The notes under the pieces were generated by a model. It saw only the letters and a list, made by a program, of their open reading frames with translations. It had not been told where the DNA came from and searched no databases. Source: Eubacteriales bacterium (lineage in GTDB: Bacteria; Bacillota; Clostridia; Lachnospirales; Lachnospiraceae). Taken from it: a stretch of DNA of 64,000 nt. Positions 1-12,191 of the stretch are shown piece by piece; the first letter of the stretch is position 1, and the number at the start of each line of letters is the position of its first letter. A program made the position numbers and the translations under genes. The DNA lies in assembly GCA_030537195.1 (NCBI GenBank), contig JAUNOK010000010.1, forward strand, positions 23,385 to 87,384, written 5' to 3'.

Positions 1-692
1 AATGCCTGAACCAATCCATACTTTTCTTCATCGCCCTTAACTTCTCCCTCGTTAAGCTCCTCCTCTGGAAGTTCTTTTACGGAGAGTGCTGAGATTGTAT
101 TTACAATCAGACCGATAATTGCATAGATAATTGCTACAGTTCTCCATGCTGCCGCATCCCCACCACAATAATCAACAAATTTTACGGTTACAGATTGAAT
201 CAAGAGACTTGTAGAAAATGCAAAAATAAAACGATAAGATCCCATCTGCACACGCTCTTTGCTGTTCTTTGTAATCAAAGAAGTCAATGCGGAATATGCA
301 ATATTATTTGCTGTATAGAACACTCCATTTAACAATGTGTATGCAATAAAGAACCATGCATATTTTGCTGTATTTCCCCAGCTTGTAGGAACAGCAAAAC
401 AACATACCAGCGTAATTGCACAACCAATGTAACCATAAAGCATCCATGGCTTTGCCTTGCCCAGCTTACTGTGCGTCTTATCTATCATCGAACCAAAGAA
501 TATGTCTGTAAATCCATCAAACAGCTTAGAAAGTGCTATCAGCGTACCCACTATACCTGCTGCGAGTCCAACAGAATCTGTCAGATAAATCATCACAAAT
601 GATGTCAAAAATGCATATACTACATTTCCCGCTATATCACCGGATCCGTATCCGACTTTGTTATACCATTTTAAATACTTTTTTTCTTCCAT
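1..692 (-). CDS. GPH-family sugar/cation symporter (C-terminus beyond window)
   Basis: An integral membrane carrier of the glycoside-pentoside-hexuronide family (MelB/LacS/UidB type), which imports sugars with Na+ or H+. Only about 230 N-terminal residues are present; the gene runs off the left edge. The start at 692 follows a GAGGAGT ribosome site. The protein begins MEEKKYLKWYNKVGYG and has several hydrophobic helices; the loop FDGFTDIFFGSMIDKT matches the family's D-x(3)-D-x(3)-G-x(3)-D-x-T cation-site signature, followed by LGKAKPWM. It lies 167 nt downstream of the beta-galactosidase gene on the same strand, so uptake of a galactoside is the likely role. Family call firm; substrate inferred. 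Confidence 0.88.
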   Translation of the reverse strand, partial: MEEKKYLKWYNKVGYGSGDIAGNVVYAFLTSFVMIYLTDSVGLAAGIVGTLIALSKLFDGFTDIFFGSMIDKTHSKLGKAKPWMLYGYIGCAITLVCCFAVPTSWGNTAKYAWFFIAYTLLNGVFYTANNIAYSALTSLITKNSKERVQMGSYRFIFAFSTSLLIQSVTVKFVDYCGGDAAAWRTVAIIYAIIGLIVNTISALSVKELPEEELNEGEVKGDEEKYGLVQA

Positions 693-859
693 AGAATCAC
701 TCCTCATCTTAATCAGGTTTAGAATTTCATGTGTCGAACAGTCTGATGCCTATATTATTCTAAATGTTTTACTTTTGTTCTTTTGTATCCCAAGTATCAC
801 CATATGTCTGGACTTATATGGCAATATTTAGGGAAATGCTGTGTCAACGAGTTACATTA

Positions 860-4018
<3,159 letters not shown>

Positions 4019-4033
4019 CTAATCCAGTTCTTA

Positions 4034-4078
4034 TGTCTATAAACTAGAATAGACAAAATATGCACAAAATGATACAAT
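4034..4078 (+). promoter_or_regulatory. Promoter and candidate operator in the lacZ/araC-type divergent region
   Basis: TAGACA (4050-4055) and TACAAT (4073-4078), 17 bases apart, form a promoter for the AraC-type gene. An inverted repeat, TGTCTAT (4034-4040) with ATAGACA (4049-4055), overlaps the -35. It lies between two divergent genes and is the best candidate for a site through which the regulator controls itself or lacZ. The operator role is inferred from position and symmetry only. Confidence 0.5.
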
Positions 4079-4110
4079 AATCCCATCAATCAGAAAAGGA
4101 GTGCTGCCCT

Positions 4111-4977
4111 ATGTACATGAACACCGGTTATTTGAACCATTCACATATGGATTTTAAGGATAAAAGCCAACCACTGATTGTCGGTAGCTGCGGAATCTAT
4201 CGTTTGTCCGAGCACCCAAAGATACCAACCTATCGCCCAAGAGGACGTGTTGATTTTCAGATTATATATATTGCAGCCGGATGCGGACATTTTCATTTTG
4301 ATACTGTTGATAACGAAACAATTGTTCCCGCTGGTAACATTGTCATATTCCGCCCAAAAGAGCTTCAGAAATATGAATACTATGGGGAAGATAAGACAGA
4401 AGTCTACTGGATTCATTTTACTGGAAGTGATGTAAAAAACATCTTAAGAAAATATGGTTTCCCAGATAACGAGAGAATATTCCCAGTTGGTACATCCATG
4501 GAATATGAGCGTGTATTTAAGAGAATTATTATAGAATTACAACGTTGTCAGGATAACTACGAAGAAATGCTCACATTATTGCTCCGTCATCTTCTGATCA
4601 TATTCCAACGTGAGCTTACCAAAGAGCATGTTTTAAAAAATGAATATCTCAACCACGAGATGGATACCGCCGTGACATATTTTAACGAAAATTATAACCG
4701 TGATATCAATATAGAAGAGTATGCGACATCCAAGGGAATGAGCGTCAGTTGGTTCATACGAAACTTCAAGAAGTTCACGGGTTCTACTCCTATGCAGTTT
4801 ATTGTTGCGCTCCGTGTCAACAACGCACAGGTTCTACTAGAAGCAACAAATTATTCTATTAATGAAATATCAAAAATTGTGGGATATGATAACCAGCTAT
4901 ATTTCAGCCGATTATTTCATAAGTTGAAGGGGGAATCTCCTAGAGATTATCGAAAAACCAGAAAGTCGGAAATATAA
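4111..4977 (+). CDS. AraC-family transcriptional regulator
   Basis: A 288-residue regulator: an N-terminal cupin-like sensor domain (about 20-170) and a C-terminal AraC double helix-turn-helix (about 185-285). The latter shows the typical first helix region (DINIEEYATSKGMSVSWFIRNFKKFTG) broken here only for description, and the signature ISKIVGYDNQLYFSRLFHK followed by SPRDYRK. The start has an AAAGGAG site about 12 bases upstream. Such proteins usually activate adjacent glycan genes when a sugar binds the cupin domain. Divergence from lacZ makes lacZ and the symporter the obvious targets. Family certain; inducer unknown. Confidence 0.9.
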   Translation: MYMNTGYLNHSHMDFKDKSQPLIVGSCGIYRLSEHPKIPTYRPRGRVDFQIIYIAAGCGHFHFDTVDNETIVPAGNIVIFRPKELQKYEYYGEDKTEVYWIHFTGSDVKNILRKYGFPDNERIFPVGTSMEYERVFKRIIIELQRCQDNYEEMLTLLLRHLLIIFQRELTKEHVLKNEYLNHEMDTAVTYFNENYNRDINIEEYATSKGMSVSWFIRNFKKFTGSTPMQFIVALRVNNAQVLLEATNYSINEISKIVGYDNQLYFSRLFHKLKGESPRDYRKTRKSEI

Positions 4978-5118
4978 AACTCGTGTAGTGTCCACATAGT
5001 AATCATAGTACACGCAAGAGAAGTAATTACAGTATTATGACTGTTTTTACAGGTGTAAGAAAAAAGAATTGTTTCAAAATTGTTAATTTTCTTCTTTTTG
5101 CTCTTTCCACACTGCGAA

Positions 5119-5207
5119 TTTGGACGTTACAACAGCGCGTAGCACAGCAGACGTCCAAAAAGGAGCGTACCAACCCATCTATAAAACATTTCGGGCTGAC
5201 ACGCTCC
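5119..5207. repeat. Two adjacent inverted repeats in an otherwise gene-free gap
   Basis: The gap 4978-5245 has no convincing gene. It holds two inverted repeats side by side: TTTGGACGT (5119-5127) with ACGTCCAAA (5151-5159), and GGAGCGT (5162-5168) with ACGCTCC (5201-5207). Read on the minus strand, downstream of the rRNA methyltransferase gene, the second is followed by TTTTT and could act as a terminator, although its loop is long (32 nt). A short open frame across this stretch is better explained by the hairpins. Confidence 0.5.
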
Positions 5208-5245
5208 ATATATACTTCATATATGCTCCATATAAGCTTATGAAA

Positions 5246-6700
5246 TTATTCCATCCGAACCAAAAGGCACACACATTCCACATGCACCGTATGCGAGAAC
5301 TGATCCACAGGCTGCACCTTAACAGTCTTGTAACCTTTAGTCGCAAGCAGTCCTAAGTCACGGGCGAGTGTTGCCGAATCGCAGCTTACATACACGATAC
5401 GGTCAGGCGACATCTTGACAATAGTGTCAAGAAGCGACTCGTCGCAGCCCTTTCTTGGCGGGTCAACGACTACGACATCAGGAGTAATGCTCTTTCTTGC
5501 TTCCTCACGCTGTGCCTCCGTTGCAGATGTGTCTGCTGCCAGTCGCGCCATTTCCTCGTAGAAATGTGGTACGACCTCTTCAGCCTTTCCGACAAAGAAC
5601 TCAGCATTATCAATGCCATTAATCGCTGCATTATTCTTTGCATCCTCTATAGCCTGAGGAACAATCTCAACGCCATATACTTTTCTTGCATTCTTAGCAA
5701 GGAATAAAGATATTGTTCCTATTCCGCAGTACAAATCCCATACAGTCTCATTGCCTGTAAGTCCTGCGTATTCAAGGGCTTTTCCATACAGCTTCTCAGT
5801 CTGTCTTGGATTAACCTGAAAGAACGAAAGTGGTGATATCTGGTATTTGATATCGCCGATATAATCTTCAATATAGCTCTTTCCCCACAGAGTTTCGCAC
5901 TGTCTTCCAAGAATGACATTAGTGTTCTCCGTGTTGTAATTAAGCATGATTGACTTGATACATTTGTCAGTACTTATATCTGAATCGAGCGACACTTCTG
6001 TAAGGCGCTTTACAAGCGATTCTTTCAACTTGTCAGGCAGCTTCGTACCGTTAATAACAAGACAGACCATTATCTCGTCTGTGTGGAAGCCTGTTCTTAT
6101 AAGGACATGACGCACAAGCCCTCTTCCAGTCTGCTCATCATATGGTGTAACACCGTTAAGCTCCATCCAGCTCTTTATGACAGCAAGAATATACTGGTTC
6201 TCTACTGCACCAATCTTACAGTCAGTACATGAAATAATAGAGTGCGTTCTTCCTGCATAGAAGCCCATCACAATACTTCCGTCCTTAGCTGTTCCAACCG
6301 GATACTGCGCTTTATTTCTGTATCTGAAAGGCTCTTCCATTCCGATAGCCGGGAAAAACTCATAGCCTTCTATCTTACCGATACGCTTAAGATTATCGTC
6401 AACCAGCTTTTCCTTGAATTTAAGCTGTGCCTCATAGCTCATCTGCTGAATCTGGCAGCCACCACACTGTCTTGCAACCGGACAGGCAGGAGTCACTCTG
6501 TCAGGTGAAGCCTCTATAATCTTCTCAAGCCTTGCATAGCCATAATTCTTCTTGGCTTTAATAATCTTCGCCTCAATCTTATCTCCAATTATTGCGTCCT
6601 TAACAAAGAGGGTGTATCCGTCAACCTTGCCGATACCCTCTCCGCCAGTTCCTATATCTTCTATTACAAATGTTACTTTATCATCTTTCTTAAAACTCAT
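5246..6700 (-). CDS. rlmD: 23S rRNA (uracil-C5)-methyltransferase, RlmD/RlmCD-like
   Basis: SAM-dependent RNA m5U methyltransferase, 484 residues. An N-terminal TRAM domain (about 1-60) is followed by cysteines C73, C79, C82 and one near C158/C161 that match the [4Fe-4S] ligands of this family. The Rossmann part has the SAM motif DLYCGIG and the VDPPRKG motif; the nucleophile is C440 in YVSCDS and the base E475 near the end. A hydrophilic insert rich in Ala, Arg and Glu (about 385-405) lies between SAM motifs. Firmicutes often carry one enzyme (RlmCD) for two rRNA sites, so the exact target is uncertain. It overlaps the yhaM-like gene by 11 nt, suggesting translational coupling. Confidence 0.9.
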   Translation of the reverse strand: MSFKKDDKVTFVIEDIGTGGEGIGKVDGYTLFVKDAIIGDKIEAKIIKAKKNYGYARLEKIIEASPDRVTPACPVARQCGGCQIQQMSYEAQLKFKEKLVDDNLKRIGKIEGYEFFPAIGMEEPFRYRNKAQYPVGTAKDGSIVMGFYAGRTHSIISCTDCKIGAVENQYILAVIKSWMELNGVTPYDEQTGRGLVRHVLIRTGFHTDEIMVCLVINGTKLPDKLKESLVKRLTEVSLDSDISTDKCIKSIMLNYNTENTNVILGRQCETLWGKSYIEDYIGDIKYQISPLSFFQVNPRQTEKLYGKALEYAGLTGNETVWDLYCGIGTISLFLAKNARKVYGVEIVPQAIEDAKNNAAINGIDNAEFFVGKAEEVVPHFYEEMARLAADTSATEAQREEARKSITPDVVVVDPPRKGCDESLLDTIVKMSPDRIVYVSCDSATLARDLGLLATKGYKTVKVQPVDQFSHTVHVECVCLLVRME

Positions 6701-7634
6701 TAGTTGTCCTTCTTATATTAGAATCAAGCCATCTGTTATAACCAAGCCAGTCGTTGGTATCCTTGGCTTCAAGTGCTTCTCTTAATGTCTCAAGCTTTGC
6801 GTCCATATTATCTGCCATAGATAATGCAACAGCCTCTGCTATTGATGGCTTCTTAGGTGAGCCATACTCAAGCTCTCCGTGATGTGAAAGTATGCAGTGT
6901 CCAATCTGCATTGCAAGCATATCAGGGAATCCGTCAATCTGCTTAACCTTTTCCATAACCATCTCGTATCCGATAACAATATGTCCTAAGAAATTACCCT
7001 CGTCAGTGTAATCATTTTTAGGAAATTCAGATAATTCCTTAACCTTGCCGACATCATGCAGCATTGCACATGTTATAAGCAGGTCTCTGTTAAGGAAATC
7101 ATAGTTGCTGCTCATCTTGTCACATAATCTTGTTACGCTTAGGCTGTGCTCTAACAATCCGCCTGCGAAACCATGATGTACTGTCTTGGCTGCTGACACG
7201 CATTTGAACTTCTTTGCAAATGCTTCATCCTTAAAGAAAGAATATAACAGCTGTTTCATATATGTATTCTTAACACTGTCTACATACTTCATCAGTTCTG
7301 CAAACATGTCATCAATATTAAATCTTGATGATGGCACATAATCAGATGCAACATATTCATTCTCAGATGCAATTCTTGCTCTTTCTATCTTAAACTGTAA
7401 CGCTCCGTTGTAGCTTGTTACCTGACCTGTTACTGCAACATAATCATTAACATCAAATTCAGCAATTCCGCCTGAATTAAGATCCCATATCTTAGAATCA
7501 ATCTGACCTGTCTTATCTGCAAGCATTACATTAGCATATTCCTTGCCAGTCTTAGTAAGTGCAATTGACTTTGATTTGCACAGATATACCTCTGAAATCC
7601 TCTCTCCATCTTTAAGAGTCTCTATATAACGCAT
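6690..7634 (-). CDS. yhaM: YhaM-type 3'-5' exoribonuclease (OB fold + HD domain)
   Basis: A 314-residue cytoplasmic nuclease with the YhaM layout. An OB-fold nucleic-acid binding domain (about 1-95; 'GKEYANVMLADKTGQ') is followed by an HD phosphohydrolase domain (about 155-300) with metal ligands visible as HHGFAGGLLEH, MLHDVGK, a later H in LGHIVIGYE, and ILSHHGE. Length equals B. subtilis YhaM. YhaM trims RNA (and some DNA) from the 3' end. Start supported by a CGGAGG site. It overlaps the downstream rRNA methyltransferase gene and follows the HtrA-like gene by 17 nt, so the three probably form one transcript. Confidence 0.9.
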   Translation of the reverse strand: MRYIETLKDGERISEVYLCKSKSIALTKTGKEYANVMLADKTGQIDSKIWDLNSGGIAEFDVNDYVAVTGQVTSYNGALQFKIERARIASENEYVASDYVPSSRFNIDDMFAELMKYVDSVKNTYMKQLLYSFFKDEAFAKKFKCVSAAKTVHHGFAGGLLEHSLSVTRLCDKMSSNYDFLNRDLLITCAMLHDVGKVKELSEFPKNDYTDEGNFLGHIVIGYEMVMEKVKQIDGFPDMLAMQIGHCILSHHGELEYGSPKKPSIAEAVALSMADNMDAKLETLREALEAKDTNDWLGYNRWLDSNIRRTTNEF

Positions 7635-7651
7635 TATTCCTTCTGCCTCCG

Positions 7652-8896
7652 TTAATTAAGTTGTTTTAACTGCACGCTCACTGAAAATGATACATCTGAA
7701 TAGCCATCTTTTCCCTGCCTCATAGCTGTCACATACATAGCTTCTCCATCAGCGCACTGATATAGTTTCTCACTAAACTGCTGAATTGTCAAAATACTTT
7801 GTCCATTAATTGCACTAATTACATCTCCTGCCTGCAATCCTGCGTAATAAGCCGGAGAATCAATGTCTATATTAGATATGTATACGCCACTCGGAAGTCC
7901 GTATTTCGCTGCAAGCTCATCTGTTACATTCTGTCCTGTAATTCCACAGTACATGATTCCATGCTCATTAATCATAGTCTCTATCTGTGCCTTAAGGTCA
8001 GATATTCCGATAAAATTAGTAGTTGTATCTGTTGATGCCTTAGACACGCCTACGACTTTTCCTTCCGAATTAAACAATATTGCGAAACCGCCTGCGGTAA
8101 TGCTTATACTTGTCTCAAATACTTCATATCCACTGTCCTTGCTGTACTCAACCTTAGAGCCTGCAATTGTACCATATGACACACCCTTGGAAGTTTCATA
8201 AAGCTTTCCTGACGCAATTACAAGGTCGCCCTGCTTTACCATATAAGAATTATCCAGCTCTGCTACCGTAATATTATTACGCTGTTCAGTTGTAAGATTA
8301 GCTGCATTAATACTTACAATTCCTATGCCTGAAGCCGTATTTCTACATACAAATGTGGCTTCTGTCTGGACATCATCAGACAGCCTTACTACATAATTCC
8401 TGCCCGGCTCTAAAAGGCTTGAACTGGTCAGAACAAGATATGTCGAATTCATATTTGCAACGACAAGCCCGGCTACCTCGGTCTGACTGCTTTCAACTGT
8501 AGGAACAGCAGAAACAGGCTGCTCAATATCAACAGCCACCACACATTTCTTAACATTATCAACCCTTGTACGCAGAGTAGCCATGGCAGCCTCGTAATTA
8601 TCTTTCAAATCCTTCTCTGTGAGCGTATCTGGATATTCCGCTGTCTGGTTATCTGCCAGTATGTAATTATCCTTCTGTATATATATGACATTCTTGTCCT
8701 TATTCTTCTCTTCAATCCTCTTCTGTAATACCGGATATAAAAATACCATAAACAAAGTTGCCGCTATTACGACAGAAACAGCAAAGAGCAGCAGCTTGCC
8801 AATCCTTATAAGCCACTTGTACTTCTTAGCCGGGTGAAGAACTACCTGTTCTGTATACAGGTCATACTTTTCCTTATCATCTTCATTAGTTCCCAT
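7652..8896 (-). CDS. HtrA/DegP-like membrane protein with PDZ domain and degenerate protease domain
   Basis: A 414-residue protein: cytoplasmic basic N-terminus, one membrane helix (about 31-55), a trypsin-fold domain (about 100-310) and a C-terminal PDZ domain (about 312-410; 'GITGQNVTDELAAKYGLPSG', 'SPAYYAGLQAGDVI'). In active HtrA proteins the triad sits in TNNHV, SDLAVL and GNSGGP. The aligned segments here read TSSSLLEPG, SGIGIVSI and ITAGGFAILF, so His, Asp and Ser all appear replaced. I therefore read it as a non-proteolytic relative, perhaps a substrate-binding or sensing protein outside the membrane. First gene of the yhaM-rlmD transcript; an extended -10 (TGATATAAT) lies just upstream at 8942-8950. 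Confidence 0.82.
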   Translation of the reverse strand: MGTNEDDKEKYDLYTEQVVLHPAKKYKWLIRIGKLLLFAVSVVIAATLFMVFLYPVLQKRIEEKNKDKNVIYIQKDNYILADNQTAEYPDTLTEKDLKDNYEAAMATLRTRVDNVKKCVVAVDIEQPVSAVPTVESSQTEVAGLVVANMNSTYLVLTSSSLLEPGRNYVVRLSDDVQTEATFVCRNTASGIGIVSINAANLTTEQRNNITVAELDNSYMVKQGDLVIASGKLYETSKGVSYGTIAGSKVEYSKDSGYEVFETSISITAGGFAILFNSEGKVVGVSKASTDTTTNFIGISDLKAQIETMINEHGIMYCGITGQNVTDELAAKYGLPSGVYISNIDIDSPAYYAGLQAGDVISAINGQSILTIQQFSEKLYQCADGEAMYVTAMRQGKDGYSDVSFSVSVQLKQLN

Positions 8897-8941
8897 TGTG
8901 GACTCCTTATGTCTGTGAAATTTTCGTCTCTTATGAATACA

Positions 8942-8950
8942 ATTATATCA
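8942..8950 (-). promoter_or_regulatory. Extended -10 element for the HtrA-like/yhaM/rlmD operon
   Basis: On the minus strand the bases read TGATATAAT, an extended -10 hexamer, about 45 bases before the HtrA-like start codon. No strong -35 is visible at 17 bases, as is common with extended -10 promoters. The remaining divergent gap to mutS2 is AT-rich with no clear second promoter. Confidence 0.45.
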
Positions 8951-9083
8951 TAGTTTATATTACGATTATGAACAATTTATGACTTACATGTAAATATTTA
9001 TAAGCAAAATATAGTTTTTTTACCTTAAATGCTGTAAACTTATAGGGTATGAAAAGATTGTTTTTAGTTTTTGGAGGTCTTTC

Positions 9084-11447
9084 GTGAATAAGAAATCTTT
9101 ATCCACTTTGGAATTTTATAAAATAACCGACCAGCTTGTTTCATATGCATGCTGCGACGGTGCTAAGAAAATACTTCGCAACTTAAAGCCAATGACTGAT
9201 ATAACAGACATCAACTTACGTCTCGATGAGACTAATGATGCACTTTCAAGAATTTTTCAGAAAGGTTCTGTTGATTTCAGCCAGACTAAGGATATACGCG
9301 CTTCAGTGGCAAGACTTAAGGTTGGAAGCTCCCTTAATATATCAGAACTTCTTAATATAAGTGCCATTCTTTCATGTGCCAAGCATGTTAAAGATTACTA
9401 TGAGCATCGTGAGGATTCTATATCTGGCATGCTTGATAATCTTGCAACTGTTGACGCTCTCAATTTGCAGATTAAAAAATGTATTATCTCTGAAGATGAG
9501 ATAAGTGATGACGCAAGTGCCAACTTAAGAAGCATTAGAAGAAGCAAGGCTATTGCTAATGACAGAATTCATTCTGAACTTAACAAGCTTCTTAATTCGC
9601 CTACTTACAGAACTTATCTTCAGGATTATGTTATTACTACAAGGCAGGGACGCTACTGTCTTCCTGTCAAAGCTGAATATAAGTCAGCATTTCCGGGTAT
9701 GATTCATGACCAGTCTTCTACCGGTTCTACTCTCTTTATTGAGCCTGCAGCAGTTGTAAAGCTTAATAATGATATCCGCGAGTTAGAGCTTAAGGAAGCC
9801 GCTGAGATTGAAGTTATTCTTGCTGATTTAAGTGCGAAAGCTGGAGAACACACTGAAGAACTTCTGTGTGATTATGAGATACTTGTCGAACTCGACTGTA
9901 TATTTGCAAAGGCACAGCTTGCAAGACATATGCACGCAAGCCGTCCAGTTATGAATACATCAGGAATTATCAATATTAAGAAGGGACGCCACCCTCTTAT
10001 TGAACCTCATAATGTAGTTCCTATTGATATCTATCTTGGAACAGATTTTAAGCTTCTTATAATCACTGGTCCTAATACAGGTGGTAAGACTGTTTCATTA
10101 AAGACTGTTGGACTTCTCACACTTATGGCTCAGTCAGGTTTATTTATTCCTGCTCTTGACCACTCTGATATTGCAGTATTCACGAACATTTATGCTGATA
10201 TAGGTGATGAGCAGAGTATTGAACAGAGTTTAAGTACATTTTCATCACACATGACTAACACTGTCAAAATTCTTAAAGAAGCTGATGAGAACTGTCTTGT
10301 ACTCTTCGATGAGATTGGTGCGGGAACTGACCCGACAGAAGGTGCGGCTCTTGCCATTGCAATTCTTAATGACCTTAAGATGCGCGGTGTTACAACTATG
10401 GCCACAACTCACTACAGTGAAATCAAACTCTATGCACTTTCTACTGATGGTGTCGAGAATGCAAGCTGTGAATTCGACGTTGAATCTCTCCGTCCTACTT
10501 ACAGACTGCTTATAGGTATTCCAGGAAAGAGTAACGCATTTGCAATCTCTAAGAAACTCGGACTTCCTGACTATATTCTCTCTGACGCATCAGAAAGACT
10601 TAACGCAGAAGATGTACATTTTGAAGATATCGTATCTGACCTTGAACATGCGAGAATCTCTCTTGAGAAGGAACAGGCTGAAGTTGAAAGCTATAAAGCC
10701 GAGATTGCTTCTCTTAAAGAAAAACTTCAGGCTAAGAATGAGAGACTTGACGAGAGAACTGACAATATTATCCGCAAAGCCAATGAACAGGCTGCTGCCA
10801 TCTTAAGAGATGCCAAGGATTTCGCGGACGAAACTATCAAAGCCATGAACAAGCACGGTATGACAGTCGCTGAGCTTGAAAAGCACCGTACTGCTGTCCG
10901 TGAGAAGATGAACAAGAATCAGGCCAAGTTAAAGGTAGAGCCTGCTAAGGTTAAAGCACACAAGGCACATGATATATCTGAATTCAAGACAGGCATGCAT
11001 GTGCGAGTTCTTACTATGAATGTTATCGGTACTGTTTCTGCAATCCATCCTGCCAAGAAACAGGTTACTGTTCAGGTAGGTGCATTAAGCACTAAGATTG
11101 ATATCAAGAATCTTGAGATTCTTTCAGGATATAAGGAGCCTAAGGAAGCTCCATCCAAGGCTGCCGGCGGTTCCGGCAAGATTAAGATGAGCAAGTCTGC
11201 CGGCATATCAACTGAGATTAACCTTCTCGGCTGCACAGTGGACGAGGCTGTTGCCCGCCTTGACAAATATCTTGACGACGCTTACATTGCCAAGATTCCG
11301 CAGGTGCGTATCGTTCATGGTAAAGGAACCGGTGCATTAAGAAATGGTGTCACCGCTTATCTTCGCGGTGTTCCATATATCAAGAGCTTCCGCCTCGGCG
11401 AAATCGGCGAGGGCGATGCCGGTGTAACTATTGTTGATTTCAAATAA
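9084..11447 (+). CDS. mutS2: MutS2 ATPase/endonuclease
   Basis: A 787-residue MutS2 protein of normal length. MutS-like core and lever regions occupy about 1-300, the ATPase has Walker A GPNTGGKT at about residue 328 and a Walker B/signature region around FDEIGAGTDP with a later TTHYSE. A coiled coil follows (about 515-630), and a C-terminal Smr domain shows the variant EINLLGCTVDEA and HGKGTGALR. MutS2 suppresses homologous recombination or, as shown in B. subtilis, acts on collided ribosomes. The start is GTG at 9084, with GGAGGT six bases upstream. The two-component genes follow after only 21 nt. Confidence 0.95.
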   Translation: MNKKSLSTLEFYKITDQLVSYACCDGAKKILRNLKPMTDITDINLRLDETNDALSRIFQKGSVDFSQTKDIRASVARLKVGSSLNISELLNISAILSCAKHVKDYYEHREDSISGMLDNLATVDALNLQIKKCIISEDEISDDASANLRSIRRSKAIANDRIHSELNKLLNSPTYRTYLQDYVITTRQGRYCLPVKAEYKSAFPGMIHDQSSTGSTLFIEPAAVVKLNNDIRELELKEAAEIEVILADLSAKAGEHTEELLCDYEILVELDCIFAKAQLARHMHASRPVMNTSGIINIKKGRHPLIEPHNVVPIDIYLGTDFKLLIITGPNTGGKTVSLKTVGLLTLMAQSGLFIPALDHSDIAVFTNIYADIGDEQSIEQSLSTFSSHMTNTVKILKEADENCLVLFDEIGAGTDPTEGAALAIAILNDLKMRGVTTMATTHYSEIKLYALSTDGVENASCEFDVESLRPTYRLLIGIPGKSNAFAISKKLGLPDYILSDASERLNAEDVHFEDIVSDLEHARISLEKEQAEVESYKAEIASLKEKLQAKNERLDERTDNIIRKANEQAAAILRDAKDFADETIKAMNKHGMTVAELEKHRTAVREKMNKNQAKLKVEPAKVKAHKAHDISEFKTGMHVRVLTMNVIGTVSAIHPAKKQVTVQVGALSTKIDIKNLEILSGYKEPKEAPSKAAGGSGKIKMSKSAGISTEINLLGCTVDEAVARLDKYLDDAYIAKIPQVRIVHGKGTGALRNGVTAYLRGVPYIKSFRLGEIGEGDAGVTIVDFK

Positions 11448-11468
11448 TTATTATTGGGGGATATTATT

Positions 11469-12170
11469 ATGGCATCTAAACAGCGAATACTTATCGTAGA
11501 TGATGATGAAAATATTGCAGAGCTTATATCTCTGTATCTTACTAAGGAATGTTACGAAACTAAGATTGTGTATGATGGAGAAAGCGCACTTTCTGAGATT
11601 CCTGTATTCAAGCCTAATCTCGTCCTGTTAGACCTTATGCTTCCTGGCATTGACGGCTATCAGGTGTGCCGTGAGATAAGAAAGAACAATAACGTTCCTA
11701 TAATTATGCTCTCTGCCAAGGGCGAAACATTTGACAAAGTATTAGGTCTTGAGCTTGGAGCAGACGACTATATTATCAAACCTTTCGAGACTAAAGAGAT
11801 GGTTGCCCGTGTAAAGGCTGTGCTTAGAAGATACCACATGCCTCAGATGAATAGTGTTGATCCGGCTAACGCCAAATGCGTCAACTACCCTGACCTCTCT
11901 ATCAACCTTGATAATTATTCTGTTAATTATATGGGTAAGAATGTGGAGATGCCACCTAAAGAACTTGAACTCTTATATTTCTTAGCTTCTGCTCCTAATC
12001 AGGTATTCACAAGAGAACAGCTTCTTGACAATATCTGGGGTTATGAATATATCGGTGATACACGAACTGTTGATGTCCATATTAAGAGAATCCGCGAGAA
12101 AATCAAAGATCACGCCCACTGGAATATCGAGACAGTATGGGGAATTGGTTACAAGTTCGTAACTAAGTAA
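11469..12170 (+). CDS. OmpR/PhoB-family response regulator
   Basis: A 233-residue regulator: receiver domain (about 5-118) with acidic pocket D11-D13, phospho-acceptor D55 in LLDLMLPG and conserved K in IKPFE, then a winged-helix OmpR DNA-binding domain (about 140-230, ending ETVWGIGYKF). I start at the ATG at 11469, preceded at suitable distance by GGGGG; an in-frame TTG at 11454 lies inside that site. The histidine kinase follows 21 nt downstream, forming a two-component pair. Target genes are not visible; co-location with mutS2 does not define the signal. Confidence 0.92.
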   Translation: MASKQRILIVDDDENIAELISLYLTKECYETKIVYDGESALSEIPVFKPNLVLLDLMLPGIDGYQVCREIRKNNNVPIIMLSAKGETFDKVLGLELGADDYIIKPFETKEMVARVKAVLRRYHMPQMNSVDPANAKCVNYPDLSINLDNYSVNYMGKNVEMPPKELELLYFLASAPNQVFTREQLLDNIWGYEYIGDTRTVDVHIKRIREKIKDHAHWNIETVWGIGYKFVTK

Positions 12171-12191
12171 AGTGATGGAGGATAACTAACA

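Noticed and set aside
4982..5014. Terminator after the AraC-type gene (CGTGTA/TACACG)
   Set aside because: Stem is only six base pairs, loop is long, and no T-run follows.
5027..5209. Sixty-residue frame in the araC-rlmD gap
   Set aside because: It runs across two inverted repeats, has no ribosome site and is not similar to any family I know.
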